In this document: piece by piece, positions 11,945 through 23,109 of the stretch
Position numbering within the stretch: position 1 is the first letter of the stretch
How the letters are laid out: each line of letters starts with the position of its first letter
NCBI RefSeq assembly: GCF_950295315.1
Contig: NC_080164.1
Span: 60,110,003 to 60,174,002 of the forward strand
Reading direction: 5' to 3'
DNA from: Erinaceus europaeus
Taxonomy: Eukaryota; Chordata; Mammalia; Eulipotyphla; Erinaceidae
Length of the DNA stretch: 64,000 bases
Notes under the pieces: generated by a model
The model's database searches: none
The model's input: only the letters and a program-made list of their open reading frames with translations
What the model was told of the DNA's origin: nothing
Made by a program: the position numbers and the translations under genes

Positions 11945-12110
11945 CTTTTCTTTTTAAATAAGTTTTATTTATTTAATAAAATGAGATAAGGGGAGTAAGA
12001 AAGAGAACACCAGAGTAATACATGTACATGCATTGCCAGGTATTGAACTCAGGACCTCATGCTTTAAGTCTAATGCTTTAGCCACTGCAGCACTTCCTCA
12101 ACCAAGTTTT
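11945..12110 (-). mobile_element. Old SINE
   Basis: Inverted SINE order: aagttttatttatttaataa, aacaccagagtaatacatg, tgccaggtattgaactcagg, cctcatgctttaagtctaat, tttagccactgcagcacttc. Confidence 0.65.
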
Positions 12111-12117
12111 TTTTTGC

Positions 12118-12650
12118 TTTACTTTTCTTTCTTTCTTTTTTTAAATTTTTATTTATAAAATGGAAACACTGACAAGACCATAGGATAAAAGGGGTACAAT
12201 CCCACACAATTCCCACCACCAGAACTTCGTATCCCATCCCTTCCCCCAATAGCTTTCTTATTCTTTAACCCTCTGGGAATATGGACCCAGGGTCATTATG
12301 GGGTACAGAAGGTGGAAGGTCTGGATTCTGTAATTACTTCCCCACTGAACACGGGCGTTGGCAGGTTGATTCATACTCCCCGCCTGTCTCTCTCTTTCCA
12401 CAGGGGGCAAGAGTTCTGGGGAAGCAGAGCTCCAGGACACATGGTGGGGTTGTCTGTCCAGGGAAGTCCAGTTGGCATCATGATAGCATCTGGATCCTGG
12501 TGGCTGAAAAAATAGTTAACATATAAAGCCATATAAATTGTTGACTAATCATGAAGAGCCTGTGACTTTACTAGATTTTGCCTGAGTCTGATATCTGATG
12601 TACAGGTGGACCCAAGTTACTGTCTGGAGAGATGCTGTCATGGGGATACT
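12118..12650 (-). mobile_element. LINE-1 3' UTR fragment
   Basis: T-rich start then the conserved 3'-end block (gacaagaccataggataaaa, cccaccaccagaacttcgta, gtctctctctttccacag) on the minus strand. Resembles 48,490-49,195. Shortened by an internal deletion near 12,545 and ends about 110 bp before the retroviral insertion. Confidence 0.85.
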
Positions 12651-12757
12651 CCATTTTTAACTAATCTTACATCTCTGTAGAATCTCATCCTATTTCATTG
12701 GTGGGGTTTTCGTTTTACCTTATATCTTGTGACCAAGCATTTGAAACATAATACATT

Positions 12758-12763
12758 AAAATA
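12758..12763. repeat. Target site duplication, left copy
   Basis: AAAATA directly before the 5' LTR; identical to 15,046-15,051. Confidence 0.85.
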
Positions 12764-13052
12764 TGTTGGTATTCTTCATGTTGGTTTGGCCCTCTTCCAC
12801 CTACCTCTGAGAGAAATGGTTTGGTCCTTGCTAGTTTCACCCCCTCTTTCTCCCTGCCTCATATGCTAAGGACATTCAGAGTCCCAGCAGCAGCAGCGGA
12901 GGGAGAATGACGGAAAAGCACATGGTGTGGTGATTTGCCCGTTCGTGAATAAAGATTAAACTGCAGCTTCTCAGCCCAGCTGTGTATCCCCGAGTCTCTC
13001 TACTGCAGCAATGCTAGCCTGGCCAGCTGGAGCCCCCGAAACCTTAACAACA
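12764..13052 (+). repeat. 5' LTR of ERV copy 1
   Basis: 289 bp, TG...CA ends, AATAAA polyadenylation signal at 12,948-12,953, CAG trinucleotide run near 12,885. No clear TATA box. Aligns along its length with 14,757-15,045 and with both LTRs at 34 kb. Confidence 0.92.
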
Positions 13053-13054
13053 AA

Positions 13055-13074
13055 TGGCGCCCACGTGGACCTGA
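13055..13074 (+). promoter_or_regulatory. Degenerate primer-binding site (tRNA-Lys type)
   Basis: Begins TGGCGCCCA two bases after the LTR. Compared with the intact site at 34,307 it has lost one A and carries changes after CACGTGG, so only about the first half would pair with tRNA-Lys. Confidence 0.7.
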
Positions 13075-13224
13075 CATGCGCATCTCTCAGATAAGTGAAG
13101 ACAATTTGGCTACCTATGTACTATGGCCTTCTCTTCTGCTTGTGTAGAGGTCTCCAAAGGCCTCTTCCCTTTCTTCACGAGACTGTTTTGCTGTTTCTGG
13201 AACATTTATCTCTGGACCACTCTG

Positions 13225-13625
13225 TGGTTTCTGCCCAACGCCAGCTCGCAGGAGCCCAACGCCAGCCCGCAGGAGCCGGCTTTCCACTGCATGGCTCGGG
13301 GCATTGGGTGTGGGCTCCCTCTACGCTGCTCGGCCGACATGACAGGTCCATGGGGCAGGGCCACCACGGCCTATCCTGGCCGCCACCCCGGGGCACCTCG
13401 GCCTGCGCCTTCTGCATGGCTGGCCCACCCGCCCTCGTGCTATGAAGTCTGGACAGATCCTGGACCACCCGGAGACTGTGGGCTCCCTGCCGAAACTGGG
13501 CCCCCTGGCTGAGATCCTCAGCTCCGGTCTGAAGGCAGACAAGCTGGAGTACACAGAGATTCGTGCAGAGATCGCAACCTGCAATTCCTAGAAGTGGAGT
13601 TGTGCGAGAAGCCACCTCCGGATGG
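13225..13625. other. GC-rich segment inside ERV interior
   Basis: Strongly GC-rich against an AT-rich neighbourhood, with a 21-24 bp tandem duplication at its left edge (cccaacgccagc..gcaggag twice, about 13,236-13,277). Copy 2 lacks it. Could be captured host exon sequence or a retained retroviral piece; the source was not recognised. Confidence 0.55.
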
Positions 13626-14703
13626 TGACCCCCCCCAACAACAACTAAGACAGTACAGATCTAAATTCGAGTTTAAAAATGACATGTCTTCGTAACAAAA
13701 GTTTCTCTCCTTGTGTATTAAAGACCATGTTTATGTGTGTGTTTAAAGTTTGGTAAACAGTAACTTTAAGGTTAAAAATGTAACTTTAAGGCTAAATTCT
13801 TACCAGACAAAGTTAAATGAAAAAGGTTTTCGACGTAATTCTCATAAAGATAAAATTAACTTACATTTAAAGTCTGAGGTAAAAAATTAGTTAAAAATCA
13901 ATATATTTTAACCAAGTTGGTCTAAACAAAACCTGTGCACACCTAGGGTGTGTCTCCATCTTGAATGGGTGTAACAACAGGTTAAATAGACTTGTTGACA
14001 TGTAAAGCTCTCGATTACCTTCTCTATTAGAAATGGTAGATTACACAATGGCTATGCTAATGATTCTCATGCCTGAGGTTTTCTTTCCTTGATTCTTATG
14101 TCTACCTTTTCACATTCTATTGTTTAAACTTTAAACAACCTTAAAATCATTCTAAAAAAGACTTCTAATTGTAATAGAGTTATCAATTGTGATAAGCTTC
14201 TAACCTGCTACAAGTTTTGTTTCATAAGTAAGTGAATTGCAGCTGTCAAGTTCTCTACAGAAAAGCAGAATTCTGATGGCTGACATTCCCCATCGAGACA
14301 AACATACAATTCACCCCCCTGGCAATTCTTCGGTGGACATCTGCTTTGGACTTCTATTGGACTCACTGGTACACCTCGGACACTTTGCACAAAACTAGCA
14401 GCTTCCCTTATGCTGCTGGGTTTCTCAAAGACTGACTGCAGCCATGCCTTGGGACTCTAGGCCTAACCCTCCCCCCATGCTAGAAAATGCCCTTCGAGGC
14501 AAGTATGCCCACCAGAGGCAGGAAATGTTTTTTTAAGCTGATAAAGTTTTGCCCAGAGGCAAAAATGGCTCCCTCAGGCCTTCCCTTGGCAGCACACTGG
14601 TTCTTGTTACTTGCTTACATGTTTCTCCATGTTTGTGCCAGTTTCTTTTTTGAAAATGCCTGTACAATATAGGTTTCTGTTCACCCCACACCCCTGATAC
14701 TGT

Positions 14704-14756
14704 GGACATTTAGTTAAAAAGATAAGATAACATTTAGTTAAAAAGATAAAAAGATA
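14704..14756 (+). promoter_or_regulatory. Rearranged polypurine-tract region
   Basis: catttagttaaaaagata occurs twice (from 14,707 and from 14,731) just before the 3' LTR. The G-run seen in copy 2 (cagaaggggg) is absent, so the plus-strand primer site appears destroyed by duplication and mutation. Confidence 0.6.
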
Positions 14757-15045
14757 TGTTGGTATTCTTTGTGTTGGTTTGGTCCTCTTCCCCCTACCTC
14801 TGAGATAGGTTTGGTCCTTGCTAGTTTTGCGCCCCTCTTTCTCCCCGCCCTGTATGCTAAGGACGTTCAGAGTCCCAGCATCAGCAGGAGAGGGAGAATG
14901 ATGGGGGAAGCACATGGTGTGGTGATTTGCCCGCTCATGAATAAAGGTTAAACTGCAGCTTCTCAGCCCAGCTGTGTATCCCCGAGTCTCTCTACCACCG
15001 CGATGCTAGCCCGGCCAGCTGGATCCCCCAGAAACATTAACAACA
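14757..15045 (+). repeat. 3' LTR of ERV copy 1
   Basis: 289 bp, starts TGTTGGTATTC and ends CATTAACAACA; AATAAA at 14,940-14,945. Co-linear with the 5' LTR. Confidence 0.92.
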
Positions 15046-15051
15046 AAAATA
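15046..15051. repeat. Target site duplication, right copy
   Basis: AAAATA directly after the 3' LTR, pairing with 12,758-12,763. Confidence 0.85.
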
Positions 15052-15510
15052 ACTAGTAGAACACTAGGACCACTCTGTTAATCTTTACCTAGGTAAGATA
15101 AATGACATTAGGTGGTATCTTCTATTCCTTAATCCACCACTAAAATCATTCACTAACTACAATTAGAAAATAAATGTCCTAGAGAGCTAAATCATGGTAC
15201 AATGACTGCAAATAATAAAATTGTATTATTAGCTTTGAACGTGCTAAGAAATTAAATCTCAATTGTTTCAAAGAGAGATAATTATAGGATACAATAAACA
15301 ATAGAACTGTTAGCTAATGCTATAATGGCAGTCATAGTAAATACAAGTGAATCAAATCAATATGCCACACACTTTAAACTTACATAGTATTCCATGTCAA
15401 ATATGTCAGCACAATTACAGAATGTAAGAGTTGTCAATTGATTTTGCAACTCTGCACTATTAAATGTAATGCTATAAATTTAAATACTCTATGTAAAGAC
15501 TTTAAAATTT
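15052..15510. other. AT-rich DNA, nothing recognised
   Basis: Between the ERV and the next SINE; no feature seen. Confidence 0.5.
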
Positions 15511-15512
15511 TT

Positions 15513-15712
15513 GGGCTCAGGTGGTGGTGCATCTGGTTAAGCAACACATTACAGTGCTCAAGAACCCAAGTTCAAGCCTTAGGTCCCCACCTGCAGGGAA
15601 TCTTCACAAGTGGTGAAGTAGGGCTACAAGTGTCTCTGTGTCTCTTTCCCTGTCTACCTCCTTGGGCCCTCTCAGTTTCTTTCTGCCTCTAACCAATAAC
15701 AAATAAATAAAA
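15513..15712 (+). mobile_element. SINE type B
   Basis: gggctcaggtggtggtgcat head, ggttaagcaacacattacag, gttcaagccttaggtcccc, cacctgcagggaatcttcac, gtgaagtagggctacaagtg, pyrimidine block and taaccaataacaaataaata tail. Confidence 0.9.
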
Positions 15713-16284
15713 ATATAATTTAAAATTTTAAGTTACTATTTCCAATTTTATATAGACATTTACATTTCTGGAAATTTACTGCTAGTCTACCTCCTCACAC
15801 AAATATTTTTATTAACATACTAGACTTTGATTGATGTATATAGATTCTTTTTAGCTAAATTGTAAAATTAGATAGTCTATGTTTAATAAGAGATTACTAT
15901 AAGAATGAAAAAAGCAAAATGTGTATGTATATACTCCCACCAAAACATCACACACAACTTATAATGGAAACAAAAGTTTTAAACTTATTAAAAAGAAGCC
16001 ACTGACGTGGGGGGTAAATGAGGTTCATCCAATGTGGGGTTGAGGGAGTGGATTGCTTTCTCAAATCACCCCACCCCTTTCATTATTGTCCTTTTACTTT
16101 TATAGTCTGTTTCCATTGTGTATATATAGAAACCCACATTTTCAGAGTCAGTCATATGTTAATAGTCCATCTTGTAAAGATGGGTGTTTTTTTACCACTA
16201 GGGACATGAAGAAAGATCAAACTAGAGTTTCTTTCTTAACTCATTGTTGCAAACTAAAATTTATTTCTTAAAACAAGTGTTTTT
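15713..16284. other. Unassigned AT-rich DNA
   Basis: No gene or repeat recognised. Overlapping 63- and 72-codon frames at 16,018-16,271 look incidental. Confidence 0.4.
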
Positions 16285-16430
16285 TTATTTTTTTAATTTA
16301 ATTTATTTATTTATTTTAAAATTTATTTATTTAAGAAAGGAGATATTAAGAAAATCATAGGATTGGGGGTAAAAGGGTTAAAAAGGTTAAAGAACCATTC
16401 TGGACAATTTGGGGGGGAAGTAATAACAAT
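16285..16430 (-). mobile_element. Possible LINE-1 3' end remnant
   Basis: T-rich start, then ttaagaaaggagatattaag, aaatcataggattg and gggtaaaagggtt resemble the start of the minus-strand L1 3' UTR. Much diverged. Confidence 0.45.
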
Positions 16431-17104
16431 TAGTGTTTTCATAGGAATTATTATCCAAAATAGACATAAATCTTAATTATTTTTTTGCATTAGTAATGCT
16501 CTATGTTTGAATTGGAATTTATCATATTGATAGTAAAATGCAGAGGTTGACTCAGTTTGGGAAACATATCCAACCATCTGAGGTATATTTAAAACGTAGG
16601 TACCACCCTAACATTCTTATCCATAATACATATCTAAGAGAATAGTAGCACAGGCCTAACAAAACATGGAACTATCTGCCTGTATTTTTGCCTGCCGCAT
16701 TAAAGACTATTATGACAGAAGACATATTTAAAGCTATATAACTATTGATAGCATCCAGCATATTTTTCCACAAAGTACATAGTCAGCATATTATGTTATG
16801 GGAACATGTGTAGTGGGTGAGAGAAGAAAAGAGGTTCTTCTATTCTTCTAAAAAGCTTGGGTAGTAAAGGCCAAATGACACAACTCTAAATAGGAATCAG
16901 GTGGTGGATGGGTAGCATTTAATTATTAAATTGTCATATGGAATAACAATATTCATTTGTTTTTTTTCCCCTGACAATCTTGAGACTAACCACCTGTGAG
17001 CTAAGTGTCCTTGTCTCCCTAATAGAAATTTTAAAGGAGGCAAAAACGAAAGGTAGTTTGATGAAAAAAAAATTAAATAACTCTCCTTATCATTTTTCTA
17101 AGTG
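16431..17104. other. AT-rich DNA, nothing recognised
   Basis: No feature supported. Confidence 0.45.
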
Positions 17105-17325
17105 TTATTTTTTCTTATCTTTATTTATTGGGTAGAAATTAAGATTTCTATATTTATCTAAATTTGTCTAGAAATTGAGAGAGGAGGGCGAGATAAGAGG
17201 AAGAGAGACAGAGAGCCACCTGCAACACTCCCAAAGCTTTTTCTTTTCTGGTGGGGATGGGGACTTGAACCTGGGTCCTTGAACAATGTGTGCTCAACCA
17301 GGCACCACCACCTGGCCCCATCTTC
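17105..17325 (-). mobile_element. SINE type B
   Basis: Inverted B family: tatctttatttattggg, gagagaggagggcgagataa, gacagagagccacctgcaac, ggggatggggacttgaacct, ccaggcaccaccacctggcc. Confidence 0.88.
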
Positions 17326-17589
17326 TTTAATTCTTTATGTTCCTGGACAAAAGGAACAGCCAAGTGATCCACTTAGGTTTCCAGTGGCTGGCTGTGCTGT
17401 AAGGGAAGGGGATTCAGGAAACTGGGGTTCTAGGTTTGCTTTATACTCTTTATTGTATGTAGAATAAGACCTTTTCTGGTGCAAATGTTCCCTGGCTTCA
17501 GGCCAACACTTAAATCATATGGACCATTTGTTTTCTTATTGAAGTCTCCCTGGAGGAAAGAATTTTAGCATTATAATGAGCAGGGTTAC

Positions 17590-17905
17590 TGGGTCACAGT
17601 CCAGGTGGTAGTGCAGCAAGGATCAGCATAGGCATAGGATCCCCATTTGAGACCCCTGCTCCCCACCTGCAGGGGAGTCACCTCATAGGTGGTGAAGCAA
17701 GTCTACAGATGTCTATTTTTTTTCTCACCCTCTCTGTCTTCCCCTCCTCCCTGGGTTTCTCTCTGCCTATACAACAACAACAACAACAACAATAATAATA
17801 ACAACAATAAACAATAAGGGCAACAAAAGGGAAAAATAGCCTCCATGAACAATGGATTTGTAGTGCAGGTACCCAGCCCAGTCCCAGCAATAACACTGGA
17901 TGCAA
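17590..17905 (+). mobile_element. SINE type A, long 3' variant
   Basis: tcacagtccaggtggtagtg head, tttgagacccctgctcccca, cctgcaggggagtcacctca, pyrimidine block, (CAA)n, then the extra module (17,819-17,903) with gcctccatgaacaatggatt and tacccagcccagtcccagc. Confidence 0.87.
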
Positions 17906-17919
17906 AAAAATTTCTTTTT

Positions 17920-18344
17920 TTGTGTATGAACTCCAGGATTTTGTGGTCCACTCCTTCCTGGGGTCACATGTTGAGTGACTCATAGCTGTTGTTCTGGTGA
18001 GCCTCAGGGCCCTTCTTCTTTTGCTATAACCCTAATTAGAATATCAGCTCCTCACACTGCATGCTCTTGTAGTAATCTAGAACTCTCCCTGATACAGAAT
18101 GTCTGCTCAAGTTTGTTAAGTAGTTTTTAAATAAATATATTCAAAGTTCCTCATTTTCAGATTTAGATTAACAAGATATACTTTAAAAAGATGACAAATA
18201 GCTTTTATTGGAAAGCTAATACTCCTGCAAAGAACAATATGTAGAAATAAAAGCAGATATTACCTGAAGTTCTATTAAAAGTACTTTTAATAATTTGGTG
18301 ACCAGCTGCCCATCTTTTTTACATGGATGAGTCTTTGGCTATTG
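17920..18344. other. AT-rich DNA, nothing recognised
   Basis: No feature supported. Confidence 0.45.
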
Positions 18345-18675
18345 ATTTTATTTTGTGTTACTTTTATATTTTTAATAGTGATTTGATAATAATCGACAAG
18401 ATTGTGGGATAAGAGGGGTACAATTCCATACAATTCTTACCACCAGAGTTCCACATCCTATCCCCTTTATTGGAAGTTTCCCTATTCTTTATCCATGTAT
18501 GCATATGGACCAAAGATCTTTATGGGGTACAGAAGGTAGAAGGTCTGGCTTCTAAAATTGCTTCTCTGCTGGACATGGACAATGACAGATCAATCTATAC
18601 CCCCAGGCTGTTTCTATCTTTCCCTAGTGGGGTAGGGGGAGGTGGGGTTCCAGGACACATTGGTGAGGTCTGATT
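18345..18675 (-). mobile_element. LINE-1 3' UTR fragment
   Basis: Minus-strand L1 3' end: gacaagattgtgggataaga, ggggtacaattccatac, agaaggtagaaggtctggct, ccaggacacattggtgaggt. Ends abruptly at 18,670. Confidence 0.85.
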
Positions 18676-18967
18676 TTATTATTTTTTAAATGGATGAAAC
18701 CCAATGTTTTTAATCTTTGTTTTACTAAACATTTGCTATGCGTATTATTTCTAATTTACCTGGTAAAACACCATCAAAAGGAAATAATACATATTTAATA
18801 AATTGGCAGTAATTCCAACTTCAGACATCTTATAAAGTTTTCTAATTGAACAATTTTTCAAAATACATGTAAAAGATAACCTACAAACTTACTTCACAGC
18901 TCAACATTCATAGGCTTACTGCTAAGCCACGGTGTTAGTGATCAAGCATTACATACTCCACCTTGTA

Positions 18968-18978
18968 CCACACACACA

Positions 18979-19023
<45 letters not shown>
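18968..19023. repeat. (CA)n microsatellite
   Basis: About 27 CA units with one GA interruption. Confidence 0.97.
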
Positions 19024-19025
<2 letters not shown>

Positions 19026-19160
19026 ATATTCTCTCTTTAATATAGCAGACAGTACTAACAATGTAGGAACCAACCCTTTGTATTTTCAGTTGTACTAGGG
19101 GATTTAAACTAGGACATTCCATACAGGTTGTTATCATTCAAGGATTTTATTGCAAATTTT

Positions 19161-19229
19161 TGGACCTTCAAATTCTAACATATCTCAAGTATCTCAAGTT
19201 TGGAGCTTCAAATTCTAACATATCTCAAG
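19161..19229. repeat. Tandem duplication, 40-bp period
   Basis: tggaccttcaaattctaac... at 19,161 recurs as tggagcttcaaattctaac... at 19,201, each followed by atatctcaag. Confidence 0.85.
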
Positions 19230-19289
19230 ACATGATCTCAAATTTTACAAAGCATAAAACCATTAGACTCTGGTGAAATCATTTCTAAG

Positions 19290-19753
19290 TTGCCAGTTTC
19301 CCTTCCAGCAACTATGGCTCCCAGTGAATAACTCAACCAGAGGCCAGCGTAACTGTATCCTATAACCCCTACAGACTCACTGCTTAATAAACTCTGAAAC
19401 TCAACCTGAAATTAGCTAGATTTTAGATATCTGAGTCAGCTATTTTCCAGTTTATGCTAACAAGCTGAACCAACTCTTGCCACGTGATTAATTAGCACTT
19501 TGATCAGAGAAAACAAACCTTGTGTGGGGAACAGGAACCTTGCTTTGCAGGGAATTTTTGGAACTCTCAGCAGCTATGAAGACACATTTGTCTTGGGGAA
19601 ACTCCTTTCTCTTTGCAAAGCCAGCTGCCCTAAACTGTTGATTAAGGTAAACAGTTTCTGCCCAGGGCTTCTTCAGGGTTTTGGTCAGACTACAGGAACT
19701 CTACCTTTGGGTAAGTTCCCCTTTGCACAACAGAAAACCTTCTGTTTCATGAG

Positions 19754-19801
<48 letters not shown>

Positions 19802-20500
19802 ATTTGGGACATTTGTAGATCATCATTGTCATTTGAAAATTCTGTGTCATTTGTGATACCATTTGGCTGGTGGCAAGATTGGAAACCTTTGTACAAGGAT
19901 TTGGAATATGGAAGAGCTCTGACTGGTTTTGCCACTGATTTTACTCTGTTGTTTACCTGTGCTACATCTATGGGGAGCACTATACCGTTAAAGAGTCCAC
20001 TACGCTATGTTGCAACTGGCTAAGCTACCTATGAAAATAGGGCTATAACTAAAAGGAAAATGATTTATTTTGGTAATACTGTTTGACTTAGATATTTGAA
20101 GAGAGATGGCCTTCAAATATATCTTTAAGCTGAAATAGTTTTGGAATTGGAATTGTTATGCCAAATGTCTGGGAAATGGGAAGAAATGAATTTAAAACCC
20201 TGTTAATTGAACATCTGGTATCTATACGTCTGTGCACGTTGATCTTGTCTAACTGTTTGAACTTGGCTTTGTTACTTCATAAAATATTTAAATAAATGTA
20301 AATTTGGGAGAAGCTTCTCAGATCTGAATTCACAGCTGGTAAGATTCTGCAAGAAATCAAATGAAACATTACAGGATAAACTAGAGGGGTGAGGATTTTG
20401 GGCAGTTGAAATTCCCAGGATTTCTCTCCATCAGAGAAAAAAAAACTTCTGATTTGCATGGTAAACTTCACTTTCTATTAATCAAACCTTTTAACATTTT
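19290..20500. other. Unassigned sequence, possibly an old repeat
   Basis: Less AT-rich than its surroundings and free of the SINE and L1 families seen elsewhere. Frames of 118 and 88 codons owe part of their length to the GT repeat at 19,755-19,800. I could not assign it to a family. Confidence 0.35.
19755..19800. repeat. (GT)n microsatellite
   Basis: About 23 GT units. Confidence 0.97.
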
Positions 20501-20529
20501 ACTACAAAAATTTGTGACTGTTCTTTGTT

Positions 20530-20690
20530 TTAAAACTTTATTTTACATGAAATGAAACTTCATATGAGACAGAGGTGAAAAAGAGAAGCCAGAGTACTAC
20601 TACAGTGCATGTGGAATTAGGCATTGAACCAGGAGCCTCAAGAATGCAACTCCTGAGTTTACCCATTGAACTACTTCCCCAGTCCCAAGA
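20530..20690 (-). mobile_element. Old SINE
   Basis: aaaactttattttacatgaa, gagaagccagagtactactac, aattaggcattgaaccagga, gcctcaagaatgcaactcct, acccattgaactacttcccc in inverted SINE order. Confidence 0.65.
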
Positions 20691-20699
20691 CTATTTTAT

Positions 20700-21274
20700 T
20701 TTTTAAAATATATTCACAGAAACATGTACTCTCCTTACTGGAAACACAAGTAATCTACATTTTTCACCCCTCTCCCTAGAGCATTTAAATATGAACCTTG
20801 GAGTTATATTTCTTTTTTTTCTAATTTTATACTTTATTATTATTATAATATGCTGAATATGGGCATTGACAGGTCAAATTTCAACAAGTGATATGTTGAT
20901 TTAAATGAACCCTGAAAAAAAAAACATTTTTTCAACATACTATCCTCACTGAGAGACATTCTTATAGATCATGAATAGAAAAAAAGCTAAGTACCTGTGT
21001 GTGACTATAGCAGACTGATTTCTGTGCTCCCTTTTCCATATAAACTCCTCATTTAGCTTTCACAGTACTACAAGAAATAAACATGTACTGATTATTTTAG
21101 GCCAAAATAGTTTTAAGCTGTTTATACCAGGAGTTAATCACCCTAACTGAATATTATTTTGTTAGTTCCAAGAAAACCATAAAAATTAAGGGCAAGTAGA
21201 GAGAGGTGAGATGTGTAACTTAATATTGTAGGAAATAATCATCAATGAGCTGTCAAAGAAAGTGGGTATTAACT
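20700..21274. other. AT-rich DNA, nothing recognised
   Basis: No feature supported. Confidence 0.45.
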
Positions 21275-21560
21275 TTTTTTTTTTTTTCCTCCATGGGTGT
21301 CACTGGGGCTTGGTGCCTGTACTACAGATCCATGGCTACTGGGGCCATTTTTACATCTTATTGGAAAGGACAGTGAGATATTGAGGGAGGGTGGGGAGAC
21401 AGGGAAAGAGATAGACAGACACCTGAAGACCTGCTTCACTGCTTGTGTAGCATCCCTTCTCCAGGTGAGGAGCCAGGTGCTTGAACCAGGATCCTTGTGT
21501 GGGCCCTTGCATTCTTACTATGTGATCTTAACCGGGTGCGCCACCAACTGGCCTCCAGAA
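21275..21560 (-). mobile_element. SINE (type A/B, with 3' module)
   Basis: T run, ggggcttggtgcctgtacta and ccatggctactggggccatt (inverted extra module), then ggaaaggacagtgagatatt, gacagacacctgaagacctg, ggagccaggtgcttgaacca, gatcttaaccgggtgcgcca. Flanked by agaaagtgggtatta on both sides (21,257 and 21,557), the likely target duplication. Confidence 0.9.
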
Positions 21561-21564
21561 AGTG

Positions 21565-22055
21565 GGTATTACTAGTAGAAGAATAGACAACTATTTATTG
21601 ATATTTCATTTCCTTTGTGTTTTATAATTAGTTTGTAGATATCCTTATTGTTTTTCTCTATGAATCTCCAAAATTACCCAGCACAATGTCAAGCTTTAGG
21701 GATATAATTAATATTTGATGAATAAATGAATTATTTAAATTGCTATTTTTATTTTATTACACTGCAATCTAATTAAAAGTTGCTATGGATTTTGGAAGCA
21801 TAGCACTCTGACTATAAAGTATAACCTATCCTAACTGTACAGAAAGGGGTTTTATGTAGGTATATAACTAGTTGTATAAGAAATGAGAACACATTTGTCA
21901 TCTCTTGTCTTTAGTGTTCTTATCTTTAAAAGGAGTAATTGGAATTACTCACTTAACATAAGATTAAATCATGAAATTAGAAAGCACACATGTATTTTAA
22001 CACCCAGTAACTCACACATAAGCATGTGTGTGATTAGTACTTAGAGGGCTAAGTT
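21565..22055. other. AT-rich DNA, nothing recognised
   Basis: No feature supported. Confidence 0.45.
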
Positions 22056-22059
22056 TTTC

Positions 22060-22255
22060 TTTTAAACATTTTATTTATTTTATTTTAATGAGAGAGATAT
22101 ACAGAAAGATGCAGGGAGAGGGAACAAAGAGTAAGAGAAAGAGAGACTAGAGCACTGCTCTGCTATGGCTATGGTGATACAAAGATTGAACCTGGGACCT
22201 CAGAGCCTAAGGCAGGAAAATCTTTTGCATAACCATTATCTATCTCTTAGACTTA
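22060..22255 (-). mobile_element. Old SINE
   Basis: aaacattttatttattttat, gatgcagggagagggaacaa, gcactgctctgctatggc, aaagattgaacctgggacct, cttttgcataaccattatct. Confidence 0.75.
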
Positions 22256-22364
22256 ACCACAGTTTTTCTAAGGTCATTTACAAGCTAAAATATGTTCAGA
22301 GGGTTTTATTGCTTGTTTGTTTTTAAAGTTTAAAAATCATAATTAGAAACCACGTTATATGTGG

Positions 22365-22615
22365 ATATGATTTTTTAATATTTATTTATTCCCTTTTGTT
22401 GCCCTTGTTGTTTATTGTTGTTGTTACTGCTGTCGTTGTTGGATAGGACAGAGAGAAATCAAGAGAGTAGGAGAAGACAGAGAGGGCAGAGAAAGACACC
22501 TGCAGACCTGCTTCACCACCTGCAGGTGGGGAGCGAGGGCTTGAACTGGTATCCTTAGGCGGTCTTTGCGCTTTGCGCCACGTGTGGCTTAACTAGCTGC
22601 GCTACAAACAGGATA
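22365..22615 (-). mobile_element. SINE type A
   Basis: Inverted type A: atttattcccttttgttgcc, ttgttggataggacagagag, cacctgcagacctgcttcac, gagcgagggcttgaactggt, gtggcttaactagctgcgct. Confidence 0.92.
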
Positions 22616-22619
22616 TAAA

Positions 22620-23105
22620 TTTACCACTACTGAATTACTTTATGATTACTTTATTTCTTTTTTTTTGCTCAATCATTTCTACTTGTGTGCCATAACATGT
22701 CTTTTAAGAAAAAAATTAGAATCATATTTTCTTATAAGATGATAGAATTGGAGTAAAAGTATATGTTAAAATTGTGAAGATAAATGTCTAAACATTTATT
22801 CTGTATAAATTGTAATGAGACAAGTATCGATACATAGCAGAACATTTAGTAACTATAATACATAATTCATTTTTAACATAAGCGGTGAAATTTCCATGGA
22901 AAATTTGATAATATGTCAACAAAAACACATTATTTACTTAAATATTTATAAATTCATAATTTATTTTCCATCTTCTAACTAAAAATTTTGAAGTTTAAAT
23001 ATTGATTTGGATTGTTTTTCCCATAGACTCATATGGAAATCTCCAAATACTCACTATTGTAGTTTATAGTGATGTAATCTCATAGAATAAATAAATCCTA
23101 AACTA
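22620..23105. other. AT-rich DNA, nothing recognised
   Basis: No feature supported. Confidence 0.45.
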
Positions 23106-23109
23106 AGAC

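Larger units (their letters stand above)
13075..14756 (+). other. Interior of ERV copy 1, no retroviral genes
   Basis: The interior has three parts: a GC-rich part (about 13,225-13,625), an AT-rich part (13,640-14,210) and a 3' part (14,310-14,700) shared with copy 2. Three overlapping reading frames of 116-146 codons cover the GC-rich part on both strands. None contains a motif I recognise from Gag, protease, reverse transcriptase, integrase or Env. The 129-codon plus-strand frame at 13,123-13,512 begins with a hydrophobic stretch (about residues 13-38, rich in F, L and W), followed by a short duplicated NASxQEP segment; its meaning is unknown. Confidence 0.7.
12764..15045 (+). mobile_element. 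Class II-like ERV, non-autonomous, copy 1
   Basis: A full insertion of 2,282 bp: two 289-bp LTRs, a degenerate lysine-type primer-binding site, a 1.7-kb interior and a perfect 6-bp target duplication AAAATA (12,758-12,763 and 15,046-15,051). The LTRs start TGTTGG and end AACAACA. No gag, protease, polymerase or envelope similarity is visible, so any mobilisation would have needed proteins supplied in trans. The 6-bp duplication and lysine PBS fit betaretrovirus-like (ERVK) elements. The two LTRs differ at roughly one site in ten by eye, so it is fairly old. Confidence 0.9.

Noticed and set aside
13175..13615. 146-codon minus-strand frame
   Set aside because: It lies antisense in the GC-rich ERV interior where stop codons are rare in all frames; overlapping frames on the other strand are similarly open.
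13055..14756. Retroviral gag, pol or env genes in copy 1
   Set aside because: No zinc-knuckle, protease, polymerase or integrase motif could be found in any frame.
19747..20023. Frames with CVCVCV or HTHTHT runs
   Set aside because: They extend only because a GT/CA microsatellite has no stops; no protein similarity.
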